Source of the DNA: Oscillospiraceae bacterium
Lineage (GTDB): Bacteria > Bacillota > Clostridia > Oscillospirales > Acutalibacteraceae
NCBI GenBank assembly: GCA_015066225.1
Contig: SVOT01000004.1
Coordinates: forward strand, 62,001 to 126,000
Direction of reading: 5' to 3'
Length of the DNA: 64,000 nucleotides
Shown here piece by piece: positions 34,832-44,087 of this stretch. The notes beneath the pieces were generated by a model that was not told the origin of the DNA, did no database searches, and saw only the letters and a program-made list of their open reading frames with translations. A program made the position numbers and the translations under genes. Every line of letters starts with the position of its first letter. The stretch's first letter is position 1.

Positions 34832-37612
34832 TCAGAACCACGGAAACATCGGTTTCGGGGGCTGAGGCTTTGGTGCCTCGGGAGCCTCGGGGTTTGTATA
34901 AGACTCAATCTTATATTCGTACGTTACGCCTTTTTTCGCACTCCTGTCTGTGTAAGCTGTGCCTTTGACGTCAGCTATCTTCTTCCAGCTACCGTCTGCA
35001 TTGCGGCGATAAACCTTGTAACCGTCTGCACCGTCAACCTTATCCCATTTAACCTCGGCACCCTTTTTAGTTGCCTTGACACTGATAACGTTTTCTTTAT
35101 TTGTTTCGGGTTCGGGCTGTGCAACCTCGATAACATAGCTCAAACCGACTGTGTCGTAATATGATGCTGTGCCGCCGTTTGTTGCACGCACGGTATATGT
35201 GTATTTAACACCTTCTTTAACAGATTTATCTGTGTAAGAGTCGCCTTTAACCTTGCCCAATGACTTCCAGCTACCGCCGTCAGTTTTGCGATAAACTGTG
35301 TACTCCTTGGCACCGTCAACCTTGTTCCATTTGATTGTAATGGCTTTCTTTGTGCCTGTAATCTCTTTAAGAACAGGTGTTGCAAGGTATTTTATGCTTA
35401 CTTTAGAGGATTCAGCCTTGCTGTTTTCATTATAAGCTTCAACCTTGTATTCATAGGTTGTTCCGCTCTTTGCATCTTTATCGGTAAATGTGTTTTCGGC
35501 TGTTTTTGTGAGCAATTCCCACTTGCCGCCTTTAGCTATACGGTAAACGGCATAGCCGTCGGCGCCGTTGACCTTGCTCCAGCCTATATCCACACCTTTT
35601 GCACCGTTAGAAAGCTTAGTTACCTTCGGGGCTGCAAGATATGAAACACAAACGTCTTCACAGAACGCTGATTTGTAGCTTCCGCTGTATGCCTTAACGG
35701 TGTAATATGATTTTCCGCTGAGAGGATTAACGTCAACAAAGGAAGTTTTGTTATTCTTGTTGAGCTTAGCAAGTCTTACCCATTCGCCACCGTCAGCCAT
35801 ACGGTAAACAATGTAGCCCTGCGCACCCTTAATCTTATTCCACTTCAATTCAAAGCCGAATTTTTTCGCCTTTGTGCACTCCAACTTGGGAGCTTCAAGG
35901 AATTTCACGGAAACTGAATAATATTTCTGCGAAGTAACCTTGCCGTTATACGCTTTAACTGTGTAGTAATATGTTGTTCCGCTCTTTGCGGCTTTGTCGG
36001 TGTAAGAGATTTCGCTGAGCTTAGCGATTCTTTCCCACTTGCCACCCTTTACCTTGCGGTAAACGATGTAACCGTTTGCATTTTCAACCTCGTTCCAGTT
36101 AATCTGAACGCCGTCAACTGCGTTTGTAACCTTTATACCTTTAACAGAGTCAAGCTTTTCAACCTTAACAGCTGTTGTTTCTTTTTCAAGAACAGCGCCG
36201 CATACTGTGCAAACCTTTTGTTTTTCATTTGAGCTTACAGTCATCCACTCAGAAGCGACGTGACCTGTTGCGGGAAGAACTACGGTTTCGGTAACCTCAC
36301 CGCACACTGTGCACTCTTTGTGCTTTGAGCCGTCTGATGTGCAGGTTGCAGAAGAATCTGTAACCCAACCGGAAACGCTGTGGCCTGTTGCTGAAATAGT
36401 CTGTGCCTCAGACTTTGCGCCACAAACGAGGCATTCTTTATGCTTAGAGCCGACACTTGTGCAGGTTGCAGCAGAAGAGATTACCCATTCACCTGAATAA
36501 TCGTGTGCTTCTGCATCCACGGGTATAGCCGTTTCATCTGCTTTAGTGCCGCATCTTTTACATTCGTGATATTTGTAACCTGTTGCTGTGCAGGTTGCTT
36601 CTTTTTCAACTATCCATTCAGCCGTCATATCATGACCGAGAGCAGGGAGCACCTCTGTATAATCATGACCGCAGGGACAAGTGTAGTAAATTTCACCCTC
36701 ATTAAGGCAATCGGGTTCAACGGTGACAACGCCTTCACCGTAGTGTGTTTCAACCTGGTCTGCAGGAACGCCGTAATGTGTCTGAGCTTCTGTAAGAGGA
36801 GTGTTGTAGGAGCCAACAGAGATTGAAGCCCATGCATCGGAGCTACCCGAATAATACACACGCTCGATGTTATCGCAAGCATTGAAAGCCTTGTTGGAAA
36901 TTTTGCTTACGCTGTCGGGTATGGTGATTATTCTGAGCTCGGAACAGCTATTGAAAACACTTGTCTTGATGCTTGTGATTCCCTCCGGGAGATACATCTC
37001 GATGATAGCAGAATAGCTGAATGCTTCATCGCTGATGTTCTTAACCGTAGCAGGGAGTTCAATTTCAGAAAGACTTGTGCAATATCTGAAAGCACAGTTG
37101 CTTATTGTTCTTATTTTGTTGTTCAACTCAACACTCTCAAGGTCATAGCAGCCTGCGAAAGTCCATTGCGGAATTGTTGTAACGTTTTCGGGCAAAACAG
37201 CTTCTTTGAGGCTTATGCAATCTTTAAAAACCCAATAACCCAAAGACGTTATACTGTCGGGGAGATTAACGTTTTCAAGCTTTTCACAGCCCGCAAAAGC
37301 AGAGTTGCCAATCTGAACGATACCGTCGGGTAATGTTACGCAAACAAGCCCGGCACAATTGTAGAAGGCCTTTTCGCCAACCATTGTTACAGGTAAACCC
37401 TGATATTCGGCAGGTACGGTTAAATCACCTGTCACACCTTCGTTACAATCGCTTACTGAGTAAGATACGCCGTCAGAATTCAACGTGAAAGTCAAATCCT
37501 CAACGCTTGCGGCATTAGCAACAATGTCGAATCGGGACTCAATAAGCGGCATAACAGCAAATATGCCAAAAGTCAACGCCAGAGCCAACATCAGACTCAA
37601 TGCCTTTTTCAT
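34832..37612 (-). CDS. Secreted surface protein: BspA-type LRRs, CxxC repeats and five Fn3 domains
   Basis: The 926-residue protein has a signal peptide (MKKALSLMLALALTFGIFA). About eight BspA/LRR_5 repeats span residues 60-275 (pattern ...AFxxCxxLxxVxLPxxVTxI). Next come five short Cys repeats of about 43 residues each (290-480) with paired motifs such as CTVCG, CLVCG, CKRCG and a TATGY/TSVGSKH turn. Five fibronectin type III domains (about 490-915) precede a Pro-rich tail ending MFPWF. No LPXTG or SLH anchor is seen. Such proteins mediate host or substrate adhesion. The Cys repeats probably bind metal or form disulphides. The small exported protein at 56346-56903 has a related CxxC pair. 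Confidence 0.88.
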   Translation of the reverse strand: MKKALSLMLALALTFGIFAVMPLIESRFDIVANAASVEDLTFTLNSDGVSYSVSDCNEGVTGDLTVPAEYQGLPVTMVGEKAFYNCAGLVCVTLPDGIVQIGNSAFAGCEKLENVNLPDSITSLGYWVFKDCISLKEAVLPENVTTIPQWTFAGCYDLESVELNNKIRTISNCAFRYCTSLSEIELPATVKNISDEAFSYSAIIEMYLPEGITSIKTSVFNSCSELRIITIPDSVSKISNKAFNACDNIERVYYSGSSDAWASISVGSYNTPLTEAQTHYGVPADQVETHYGEGVVTVEPDCLNEGEIYYTCPCGHDYTEVLPALGHDMTAEWIVEKEATCTATGYKYHECKRCGTKADETAIPVDAEAHDYSGEWVISSAATCTSVGSKHKECLVCGAKSEAQTISATGHSVSGWVTDSSATCTSDGSKHKECTVCGEVTETVVLPATGHVASEWMTVSSNEKQKVCTVCGAVLEKETTAVKVEKLDSVKGIKVTNAVDGVQINWNEVENANGYIVYRKVKGGKWERIAKLSEISYTDKAAKSGTTYYYTVKAYNGKVTSQKYYSVSVKFLEAPKLECTKAKKFGFELKWNKIKGAQGYIVYRMADGGEWVRLAKLNKNNKTSFVDVNPLSGKSYYTVKAYSGSYKSAFCEDVCVSYLAAPKVTKLSNGAKGVDIGWSKVNGADGYAVYRIAKGGKWELLTKTAENTFTDKDAKSGTTYEYKVEAYNENSKAESSKVSIKYLATPVLKEITGTKKAITIKWNKVDGAKEYTVYRKTDGGSWKSLGKVKGDSYTDKSVKEGVKYTYTVRATNGGTASYYDTVGLSYVIEVAQPEPETNKENVISVKATKKGAEVKWDKVDGADGYKVYRRNADGSWKKIADVKGTAYTDRSAKKGVTYEYKIESYTNPEAPEAPKPQPPKPMFPWF

Positions 37613-37641
37613 AACAACACCTCCTGTATTTTTTCATTATT

Positions 37642-37669
37642 ATTATACCACTTTTTGGAAAAGAGTCAA
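37642..37669 (-). promoter_or_regulatory. Promoter of the surface-protein gene
   Basis: Minus-strand TTGACT (37669-37664) and TATAAT (37647-37642), 16-base spacer; AGGAGGTG ribosome site follows before the ATG at 37612. Confidence 0.65.
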
Positions 37670-37679
37670 CAAAATAAGC

Positions 37680-38150
37680 CCCCCTTAAACCGTATGCAAA
37701 AATGCGCAAAAAAATGTATATTTTATCTTGTACACGACGTTCATAACCTCGTAACCCCCTGTATTTTCAATGGTTTTTGCACATTGTTTAATTATTCACA
37801 AATTGTATTTTTTGGAGTTTTATTCATAAAAAAACGCAAAAAAACGGCATTTCACACAAAGCAAAGCATTATGCTTTGGTTATGTTAACAACAAATTTTT
37901 CCGTCTTTTTTTCGTCGCATTCCCGCTTTTTTCTCGTTGTTACATTTTTACATAAAAATTTGGGGTTTGAACGAATTTTTATACTCTTTTCACAAACATT
38001 TTTTTTGCACATAAACACTTCCCGAAGTATTCATCTTTCGTTTTGTCTTTTTAAAAAATCGGTTGTACCGCCGCAGCGTTTTATGCTTGTGAGCATAAAT
38101 TCTTTAAACTCACCCATTATATTGATAATCGGTAAAATTATGCAAAACAA
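37680..38150. other. Gene-free AT-rich stretch
   Basis: About 470 bases without a convincing reading frame on either strand. Small perfect hairpins occur at 37862-37878 (CAAAGCA/TGCTTTG) and near 38080-38099 (TTTATGCT/AGCATAAA). I see no promoter-terminator pair that would define an RNA. Confidence 0.5.
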
Positions 38151-38188
38151 AAAAGCCTGTTGAAACCCAAAGATTTCAACAGGCTTTT
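38151..38188 (-). terminator. Terminator of the acyltransferase gene
   Basis: Stem AAAAGCCTGTTGAAA (38151-38165) with its complement (38174-38188), just after the minus-strand stop at 38194. Confidence 0.75.
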
Positions 38189-38193
38189 ATAAA

Positions 38194-39330
38194 TTATTTT
38201 TTGATAGGCTTAAAAATTTGTTGCAATTTTGTAGTGCACAAGTCAAAAATCCTGCCCAAGCAATACACTGCAACAAACACAATCGGTAGCAAAACAAAGT
38301 ACCAAAGAGTGTCATTTTCATAAACTCGGCTTAATAATCTCAAAGCAAATTCAGAAAAATCATAAACAACAAAGCTATGAGTCAGATATATCGGAAAGCT
38401 GTATTTTCCGAAATTCATAACCGTTTTAACAATTATGTTAGATTTATTTTCTGTAGCTTTTGAACATTTCTTGTTGTTAACGAAAAACGCTATCAATGAA
38501 ATCCACGCAACCGAAACCGTTGTAGGAACAAAAACAAACGAGTATTTAAAATCCTTGAAAAACAACAGTAAAGATAACGCCATCATTACCGCAAACAAAG
38601 GCAAAGACCATTTTGCTTTACTTTTTCGAACAACAAGCAAATCATATAATGAAAAGCCAAGTACAAATGCCGGGAGCTGATTCACAAAAGAAAAATACAT
38701 AAATGTATTATTACCGCAGCCTAAATAGGGATGAATAAACCACGCAAGAATCATCACCACCGAGCAACCTGATGCCACTATCAGCGGGAAAAGCCACACC
38801 CTGTGTTTTTCCCAGTTTTCTTTTTTAATATTATAAATCCTGTGCAACAACGGAAATAATGCATACAATATAACAATCGTGCCAACGAACCACCCACCAC
38901 GCACAATCGCATTGTTTATGTTGCCAAATGGCACAACTCCGTTTAAAAACACAGCATTTACAGCTATACCCGGCAAATCAACTGCCGCAAGCGGATTTTC
39001 GGAATTAACCAGGGCGATTACCAAACGATAAACAGCAAAAACAAGAATCGCTGCCCACCAACTTATAGAGAGCTTTGAAAGTCGATGTAATACGAAGTTC
39101 TTCCATTTACATGGGTTGCGAGAAAATGATACATTCAAACCAAACGCTGAAATCAAGAAAAAAATCTGGCAACCCATTTGCCCAAAGTTTTGAACACATT
39201 TGGCATAGAAGGGAAGATCAAAATATCTCACAGAATGCACCAAAACAACAAGTATAATCGCAACGCCTTTAAAAAACGATGTGATTTCTTTACTTAGTGC
39301 ATTAGGCTTCAACGTTGTCTTTTCATCCAT
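38194..39330 (-). CDS. Membrane acyltransferase, family 3 (OafA/YrhL type)
   Basis: About 378 residues with ten or so hydrophobic segments. Family 3 landmarks are the early His in VLVHSVRYFDLP, FFLISAFGLNVSFSR and the late YLTHSFVVYDFS. These enzymes move acyl groups onto cell-surface glycans or secondary metabolites. The frame extends to a GTG at 39339, but the AGG site sits at good distance from the ATG at 39330. It starts 18 bases after the ileS stop, so it may be read from the ileS transcript; no terminator is seen between them. Confidence 0.85.
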   Translation of the reverse strand: MDEKTTLKPNALSKEITSFFKGVAIILVVLVHSVRYFDLPFYAKCVQNFGQMGCQIFFLISAFGLNVSFSRNPCKWKNFVLHRLSKLSISWWAAILVFAVYRLVIALVNSENPLAAVDLPGIAVNAVFLNGVVPFGNINNAIVRGGWFVGTIVILYALFPLLHRIYNIKKENWEKHRVWLFPLIVASGCSVVMILAWFIHPYLGCGNNTFMYFSFVNQLPAFVLGFSLYDLLVVRKSKAKWSLPLFAVMMALSLLLFFKDFKYSFVFVPTTVSVAWISLIAFFVNNKKCSKATENKSNIIVKTVMNFGKYSFPIYLTHSFVVYDFSEFALRLLSRVYENDTLWYFVLLPIVFVAVYCLGRIFDLCTTKLQQIFKPIKK

Positions 39331-39348
39331 TTTTATCACCTAAGCCAT

Positions 39349-42300
39349 TCACACTCTTTCAACTGCGATAACAACCTTTTCGCCGTTGATATCCCATTCC
39401 TTGCCGTTTGCACCGTCGCCGCCGCAAATGGAGTCGGAAAGAACAACGCCTGAAATTGTTGCTTCGTTGCTTTTTGCAATTGTGAGAAGCTTTTCGTTAC
39501 CGCTGAGAGTAACGTTGATTCTGTCCATAACGTTGAAGTCAGAATCCTTTCTCATTGTCTGAATTTTGCTGATAAGCTCTTTTACGAAGCCCTCTTCAAT
39601 GAGCTCTGGTGTGAGCTCTGTGTCGAGCGCAACCGTAACACCTCTGTCAGAAACGGTGAACACACCCTCCTTCTGCTTTGTTTCAAGAAGAATATCTTCA
39701 GGTGTGAGCTCAACGTCGCCGCTTGCAAGGTTAAGAATGAGCTTGCCGTCGGTGTCAAGAGTTGATTTTGCAGAAGAGTCAAGGTTTGAAAGAGCCTCCC
39801 TGATTTCGCCAAGCTGTTTGCCGTATTTCGGGCCGAGAGTTTTGAGCTGGGGCTTGAAGATGTAGGTAACAAAGCCCGATGCATCCTCAACGAAATCAAC
39901 GTTTTTAACGTTAAGCTCCTCACGGATGATGTCTGTGAAATAGCCCTCAACCTTCTTTTCACTCTGAACGTACATTGTGTTAAGTGGCTGACGGTTTTTG
40001 ATGTTTGAACCGTTTCTTGCGGCTCTGCCGAGAACAACAATTGAAACAACCTCATCCATATTCTTTTCGAGCTCTGTATCAATAAGGTCTTCACGAACCT
40101 CGGGGTAGAAGCAAAGGTGCACGCTTTCGGGAGCAGTCTTGTCAACGTTGCAAACAAGGTTTCTGTAAATTGATTCAGCCATAAAGGGAATCATGGGAGC
40201 TGCCGTCTTTGCAGTAGTTACAAGAGCTGTGTAAAGGGTCATATATGCAGCGGTTTTGTCGTCTGTGATGCCCTGTACCCAATAACGCTCTCTGCCACGG
40301 CGAACGTACCAGTTGCTCATTTCATCGGTAAATTCCTGAAGAGCCTTTGCAGCCTCGGGAATTCTGTAGTTGGCAAGATTTTCGTCAACCGTTTTAACCA
40401 TCGAATTGAGCTTCGAAAGAAGCCACTTATCCATAACGGTGAGCTTGCAATCATCAAGGTTATATTTTGAGGGGTCAAACTTGTCGATGTTAGCATAAAG
40501 CACATAGAACGCATAGGTGTTCCAGAGAGTGCCCATAAATTTGCGCTGACCTTCAACAACGGCTTTGCCGTGGAAACGGTTGGGAAGCCAGGGTGCAGAG
40601 TTGGTGTAGAAATACCAACGGATAGCATCGGCGCCATAGCTCTGGAGCGCATCGAAGGGGTCAACTGCGTTGCCCTTGGATTTACTCATTTTCTGACCGT
40701 TTTCATCCTGAACGTGGCCAAGAACAATAACGTTTTTGTAGGGTGCCTTGTTAAAGATGAGTGTTGAAATAGCAAGAAGAGAATAGAACCAGCCACGGGT
40801 CTGGTCAACAGCCTCCGAAATGAAGTCTGCGGGGAACTGTGACTCGAAAAGCTCTTTATTTTCAAAGGGATAGTGATGCTGTGCAAAGGGCATTGCGCCG
40901 GAGTCAAACCAACAGTCAATAACCTCGGGAACACGGTGCATCTCTTTGCCGCAATCGGGGCATTTGAGAGTAACTGCATCAATGAAGGGTCTGTGAAGCT
41001 CGATATCGTCGGGGCAGTTGTCGCTCATTGATTTGAGCTCTTCAATGGAGCCAATTGAATGGCGGCAGCCACATTCACATTCCCAGATGTTGAGAGGAGT
41101 TCCCCAATAACGGTTACGGGAAATGCCCCAGTCCTGAACGTTCTGAAGCCAGTCGCCGAAACGACCCTTACCGATGCTTTCGGGAATCCAGTTAATTGTG
41201 TTGTTGTTTCTGATAAGGTCATCTCTGACGTCGGTCATTTTGATGAACCATGACTCTCTCGCATAGTAGATAAGAGGGGTGCTACATCTCCAGCAATGGG
41301 GATATTCGTGCTCGAATTTGGGGGCATCAAAAAGAAGACCCGCTTTTTCAAGGTCAATAAGAACGAACTTGTCAGCATCCTTGACAAATGTGCCGGCATA
41401 AGGTGTGGGCTCTGTCATTTCGCCCTTGCCGTCAACAAGCTGAACAAAAGGAAGGTCATATCTTCTGCCGACCTTTGCGTCATCCTCACCGAATGCGGGA
41501 GCAATGTGAACGATACCTGTACCGTCTGTCATTGTAACGTATGTGTCAGCTGTGATGAAGAAGCCTTTTTTATTCTGTTTTTCGCAGATGGGCTTAACGT
41601 AATCGAAAAGGGGCTCGTATTCTTTACCCTCAAGGTCGATACCCTTGTAGCTTTCAAGAACCTCGTATGCTGAAACATCCTCTGTGCCCAATTTGCCGAG
41701 AACCTTGTCGAGAAGTGCCTCAGCCATATAATAGGTGTAGCCGTCTGCCGCTTTAACCTTGCAATAAACGTCGTTGGGGTTTACGCAAAGTGCAACGTTT
41801 GAGGGAAGTGTCCAGGGAGTTGTTGTCCACGCAAGGAAGAATGCATCCTCGCCGACAACCCTGAAGCGTACTACTGCAGAGCGCTCTTTAACGAGCTTGT
41901 AGCCCTGTGCAACCTCGTGAGATGAAAGAGGTGTGCCGCAACGGGGGCAATAGGGAACGATTTTAAAGCCCTTGTAAAGAAGATTTTTGTCGTAAATCTG
42001 CTTTAATGCCCACCACTCTGACTCGATAAAGTCGTTGTGATATGTAACATAGGGCTTCTCCATATCTGCCCAGAAGCCAACGGTGAATGAGAAATCCTCC
42101 CACATACCCTTGTATTTCCAGACACTTTCTTTACAATGGTCGATAAAGGGCTCAAGACCGTATTGCTCAATCTGCTCCTTACCGTCAAGACCGAGGAGCT
42201 TTTCAACCTCAAGCTCAACGGGGAGACCGTGTGTATCCCAGCCTGCTTTTCGGGGAACCATGCAGCCCTTCATTGTGCGGTAACGGGGAATCATATCCTT

Positions 42301-42492
42301 GATAACACGTGTGAGCACGTGACCGATATGCGGCTTGCCGTTAGCCGTGGGGGGGCCGTCATAGAAAACGTAAGGTGTGCCGTTTTTTCTTTCTTCAATG
42401 CTTTTTTCGAAAATCTTTTCGTCTCGCCAGAATTTTTCAATTTTCTTTTCCTGTTCAACGAAATTTACGTTAGGTGAAATAGGATCGTACAT
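39349..42492 (-). CDS. ileS: Isoleucyl-tRNA synthetase, long (type 2) form
   Basis: The 1047-residue class I synthetase has the HIGH motif in PPTANGKPHIGHVL (about residues 47-60) and KMSKSKGNAVDP (about 600). A full CP1 editing domain lies between, and the anticodon-binding domain and a C-terminal extension follow. GWDTHGLPVELEVEK and the length above 1000 place it with the eukaryote/archaea-like IleRS2 group, which is generally less sensitive to mupirocin than the short bacterial IleRS1. Expression is controlled by the T-box leader at 42517-42756. Confidence 0.95.
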   Translation of the reverse strand: MYDPISPNVNFVEQEKKIEKFWRDEKIFEKSIEERKNGTPYVFYDGPPTANGKPHIGHVLTRVIKDMIPRYRTMKGCMVPRKAGWDTHGLPVELEVEKLLGLDGKEQIEQYGLEPFIDHCKESVWKYKGMWEDFSFTVGFWADMEKPYVTYHNDFIESEWWALKQIYDKNLLYKGFKIVPYCPRCGTPLSSHEVAQGYKLVKERSAVVRFRVVGEDAFFLAWTTTPWTLPSNVALCVNPNDVYCKVKAADGYTYYMAEALLDKVLGKLGTEDVSAYEVLESYKGIDLEGKEYEPLFDYVKPICEKQNKKGFFITADTYVTMTDGTGIVHIAPAFGEDDAKVGRRYDLPFVQLVDGKGEMTEPTPYAGTFVKDADKFVLIDLEKAGLLFDAPKFEHEYPHCWRCSTPLIYYARESWFIKMTDVRDDLIRNNNTINWIPESIGKGRFGDWLQNVQDWGISRNRYWGTPLNIWECECGCRHSIGSIEELKSMSDNCPDDIELHRPFIDAVTLKCPDCGKEMHRVPEVIDCWFDSGAMPFAQHHYPFENKELFESQFPADFISEAVDQTRGWFYSLLAISTLIFNKAPYKNVIVLGHVQDENGQKMSKSKGNAVDPFDALQSYGADAIRWYFYTNSAPWLPNRFHGKAVVEGQRKFMGTLWNTYAFYVLYANIDKFDPSKYNLDDCKLTVMDKWLLSKLNSMVKTVDENLANYRIPEAAKALQEFTDEMSNWYVRRGRERYWVQGITDDKTAAYMTLYTALVTTAKTAAPMIPFMAESIYRNLVCNVDKTAPESVHLCFYPEVREDLIDTELEKNMDEVVSIVVLGRAARNGSNIKNRQPLNTMYVQSEKKVEGYFTDIIREELNVKNVDFVEDASGFVTYIFKPQLKTLGPKYGKQLGEIREALSNLDSSAKSTLDTDGKLILNLASGDVELTPEDILLETKQKEGVFTVSDRGVTVALDTELTPELIEEGFVKELISKIQTMRKDSDFNVMDRINVTLSGNEKLLTIAKSNEATISGVVLSDSICGGDGANGKEWDINGEKVVIAVERV

Positions 42493-42516
42493 TGAATTTA
42501 CCTCCTAAAAATAATC

Positions 42517-42756
42517 ATAAAAATAAAAAGCTTTGCCCTGTAATACAGGACAAAGCCATGCTTTGCAACCACCCATAATTACTACGTACCGTCATACGCG
42601 ATTCTTTTAACGGTGAACAACCGGAGAGGCTTACTTTTTTCAGCCTTCAGCTCGGGAGTGATTTTCGACATCCTCGCTTCATACCGGGCTCGCACCACCC
42701 CCGATTCGCTTTTTTCAGCAAAAGAGCTACTGTCTCCGTCAATGCCTTTTCATACG
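42517..42756 (-). promoter_or_regulatory. T-box riboswitch of ileS
   Basis: Between a promoter and ileS, the minus-strand leader shows T-box landmarks. There is an early GACAGTAG (AGTA) element. A Stem I region has GGTGCGAGCCCGG. A candidate specifier ATC (Ile) lies in GAAAATCACTCCCGAG. The T-box GGGTGGT is at 42568-42574, whose TGGT (42568-42571) pairs with the ACCA end expected for tRNA-Ile. A terminator hairpin follows (42530-42556). Uncharged tRNA-Ile should stabilise the antiterminator and allow ileS transcription. Confidence 0.85.
42530..42556 (-). terminator. T-box terminator hairpin
   Basis: Minus-strand GCTTTGTCCTG (42556-42546) pairs with CAGGGCAAAGC (42540-42530), followed by TTTTTATTTTT. 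Confidence 0.85.
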
Positions 42757-42762
42757 GAACAT

Positions 42763-42791
42763 ATATTATCACGAAAAAACAAATATTGCAA
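42763..42791 (-). promoter_or_regulatory. Promoter of the ileS T-box leader
   Basis: Minus-strand TTGCAA (42791-42786) and TAATAT (42768-42763), 17-base spacer, predicted start near 42756. Confidence 0.65.
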
Positions 42792-42850
42792 GTGTTTTAT
42801 TTCTAATTGTATTTATTACGTTATTATTTTTTAAAAATATAAACAAAATC

Positions 42851-42879
42851 TTTACATATTATATGTTTTGGGATATAAT
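42851..42879 (+). promoter_or_regulatory. Promoter of prfB
   Basis: TTTACA (42851-42856), 17 bases, perfect TATAAT (42874-42879). It gives a leader of about 90 bases before the prfB ATG at 42976. Confidence 0.7.
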
Positions 42880-42903
42880 GAGTATTTGTAAAAATATGTA
42901 ATC

Positions 42904-42923
42904 AGGTGGTTAATATGCGTTAA
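42904..42923 (+). other. Two-codon minigene (ATG CGT TAA) in the prfB leader
   Basis: An AGGTGG ribosome site (42904-42909) stands 5 bases before ATG CGT TAA (42915-42923), just inside the prfB transcript. It could be translated to fMet-Arg. Function unknown; chance is possible. Confidence 0.3.
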
Positions 42924-42975
42924 TACCCAAAACAAACATATTAAAAACGAAACCACAATCGAAAGGAAAATATAT

Positions 42976-44085
42976 ATGCTTCAGTTTGAAGAATTAAGAC
43001 TTGAGCTTCTTTCTTATGAAGATAAGCTCACCGACCTTGCAGAGGCACTTGGTCTTCAGAAAATGAAGGATGAGGTCAAGGAGCTTGAAGAAGAAAGTGC
43101 AAGGGATGGCTTCTGGGACGATATTCAGCGTTCACAGAAAATCACCCAGCATATGGCAGGGTTAAAAAACAAAATCCAGGCTTATGACGATTTAAAGGGT
43201 ATTTATGAAGACACTCTCACCCTTATCGAGCTCGCAAACGAGGAAGAGGATGAAAGCCTTTTCGACGAGTGCAGGGGCAGTGTTGACGAATTCATTGCAA
43301 CGCTTGACACAATGACTCTTTCAACACTTCTCACCGGCGAATACGACAAAAACAACGCCATTCTCACCTTCCACGCAGGTGCAGGCGGAACTGAGGCTCA
43401 GGACTGGGCTCAGATGCTTTTCCGTATGTATAACCGTTGGGGCGAGCGCCACGGCTTCAAGGTTTCAACGCTTGACTACCTTGACGGTGACGAGGCGGGT
43501 CTTAAATCCGCTGTTATACTTATTGAGGGCGAAAATGCCTATGGCTATATGAAGAGCGAAAGCGGCATTCACAGACTTGTTCGTGTTTCACCCTTTGACG
43601 CCTCCGGCAGAAGGCACACATCCTTTGCTTCTCTTGAGGTTATGCCCGAAATTGACGACAGCATAGAGGTTGAAATTGCCCCCGAAGACATTAAAATGGA
43701 CGTTTACCGTTCATCGGGTGCGGGCGGTCAGAAGGTTAACAAAACCTCATCCGCCGTTCGTCTTACACATATCCCCACGGGTATCGTCTGCTCTTGCCAG
43801 GTTGAAAGAAGCCAGCATCAGAACCGTGAGGTTGCTATGCGTATGCTCAAATCAAAGCTTATTGAAATCAAAGAGCGTGAGCACCTTGACAAAATCAGCG
43901 ATATCAAGGGTGTTCAGAAGGAAATTGCTTGGGGCAGCCAGATTCGTTCATACGTCTTTATGCCCTACACCCTGGCAAAGGACCACAGAACAAGCTTTGA
44001 AAACGGCAACATCAACGCCGTTATGGATGGCGACATTGACGGATTTATTAACGCATACCTTAAAATGCAGGCAAACAAAGAATAA
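42976..44085 (+). CDS. prfB: Peptide chain release factor 2
   Basis: The 369-residue factor recognises UAA and UGA stop codons. SPFDASGRRHTSF holds the SPF anticodon-mimic tripeptide (about residue 200), and SGAGGQKVNKTSS holds the catalytic GGQ (about 250). The N-terminal region reads through in a single frame, with no in-frame UGA frameshift site around codon 26, so the autoregulatory +1 frameshift common in bacterial prfB is absent. ATG 42976 follows GAAAGGA. The malic enzyme gene begins 2 bases after its stop. Confidence 0.96.
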   Translation: MLQFEELRLELLSYEDKLTDLAEALGLQKMKDEVKELEEESARDGFWDDIQRSQKITQHMAGLKNKIQAYDDLKGIYEDTLTLIELANEEEDESLFDECRGSVDEFIATLDTMTLSTLLTGEYDKNNAILTFHAGAGGTEAQDWAQMLFRMYNRWGERHGFKVSTLDYLDGDEAGLKSAVILIEGENAYGYMKSESGIHRLVRVSPFDASGRRHTSFASLEVMPEIDDSIEVEIAPEDIKMDVYRSSGAGGQKVNKTSSAVRLTHIPTGIVCSCQVERSQHQNREVAMRMLKSKLIEIKEREHLDKISDIKGVQKEIAWGSQIRSYVFMPYTLAKDHRTSFENGNINAVMDGDIDGFINAYLKMQANKE

Positions 44086-44087
44086 TT

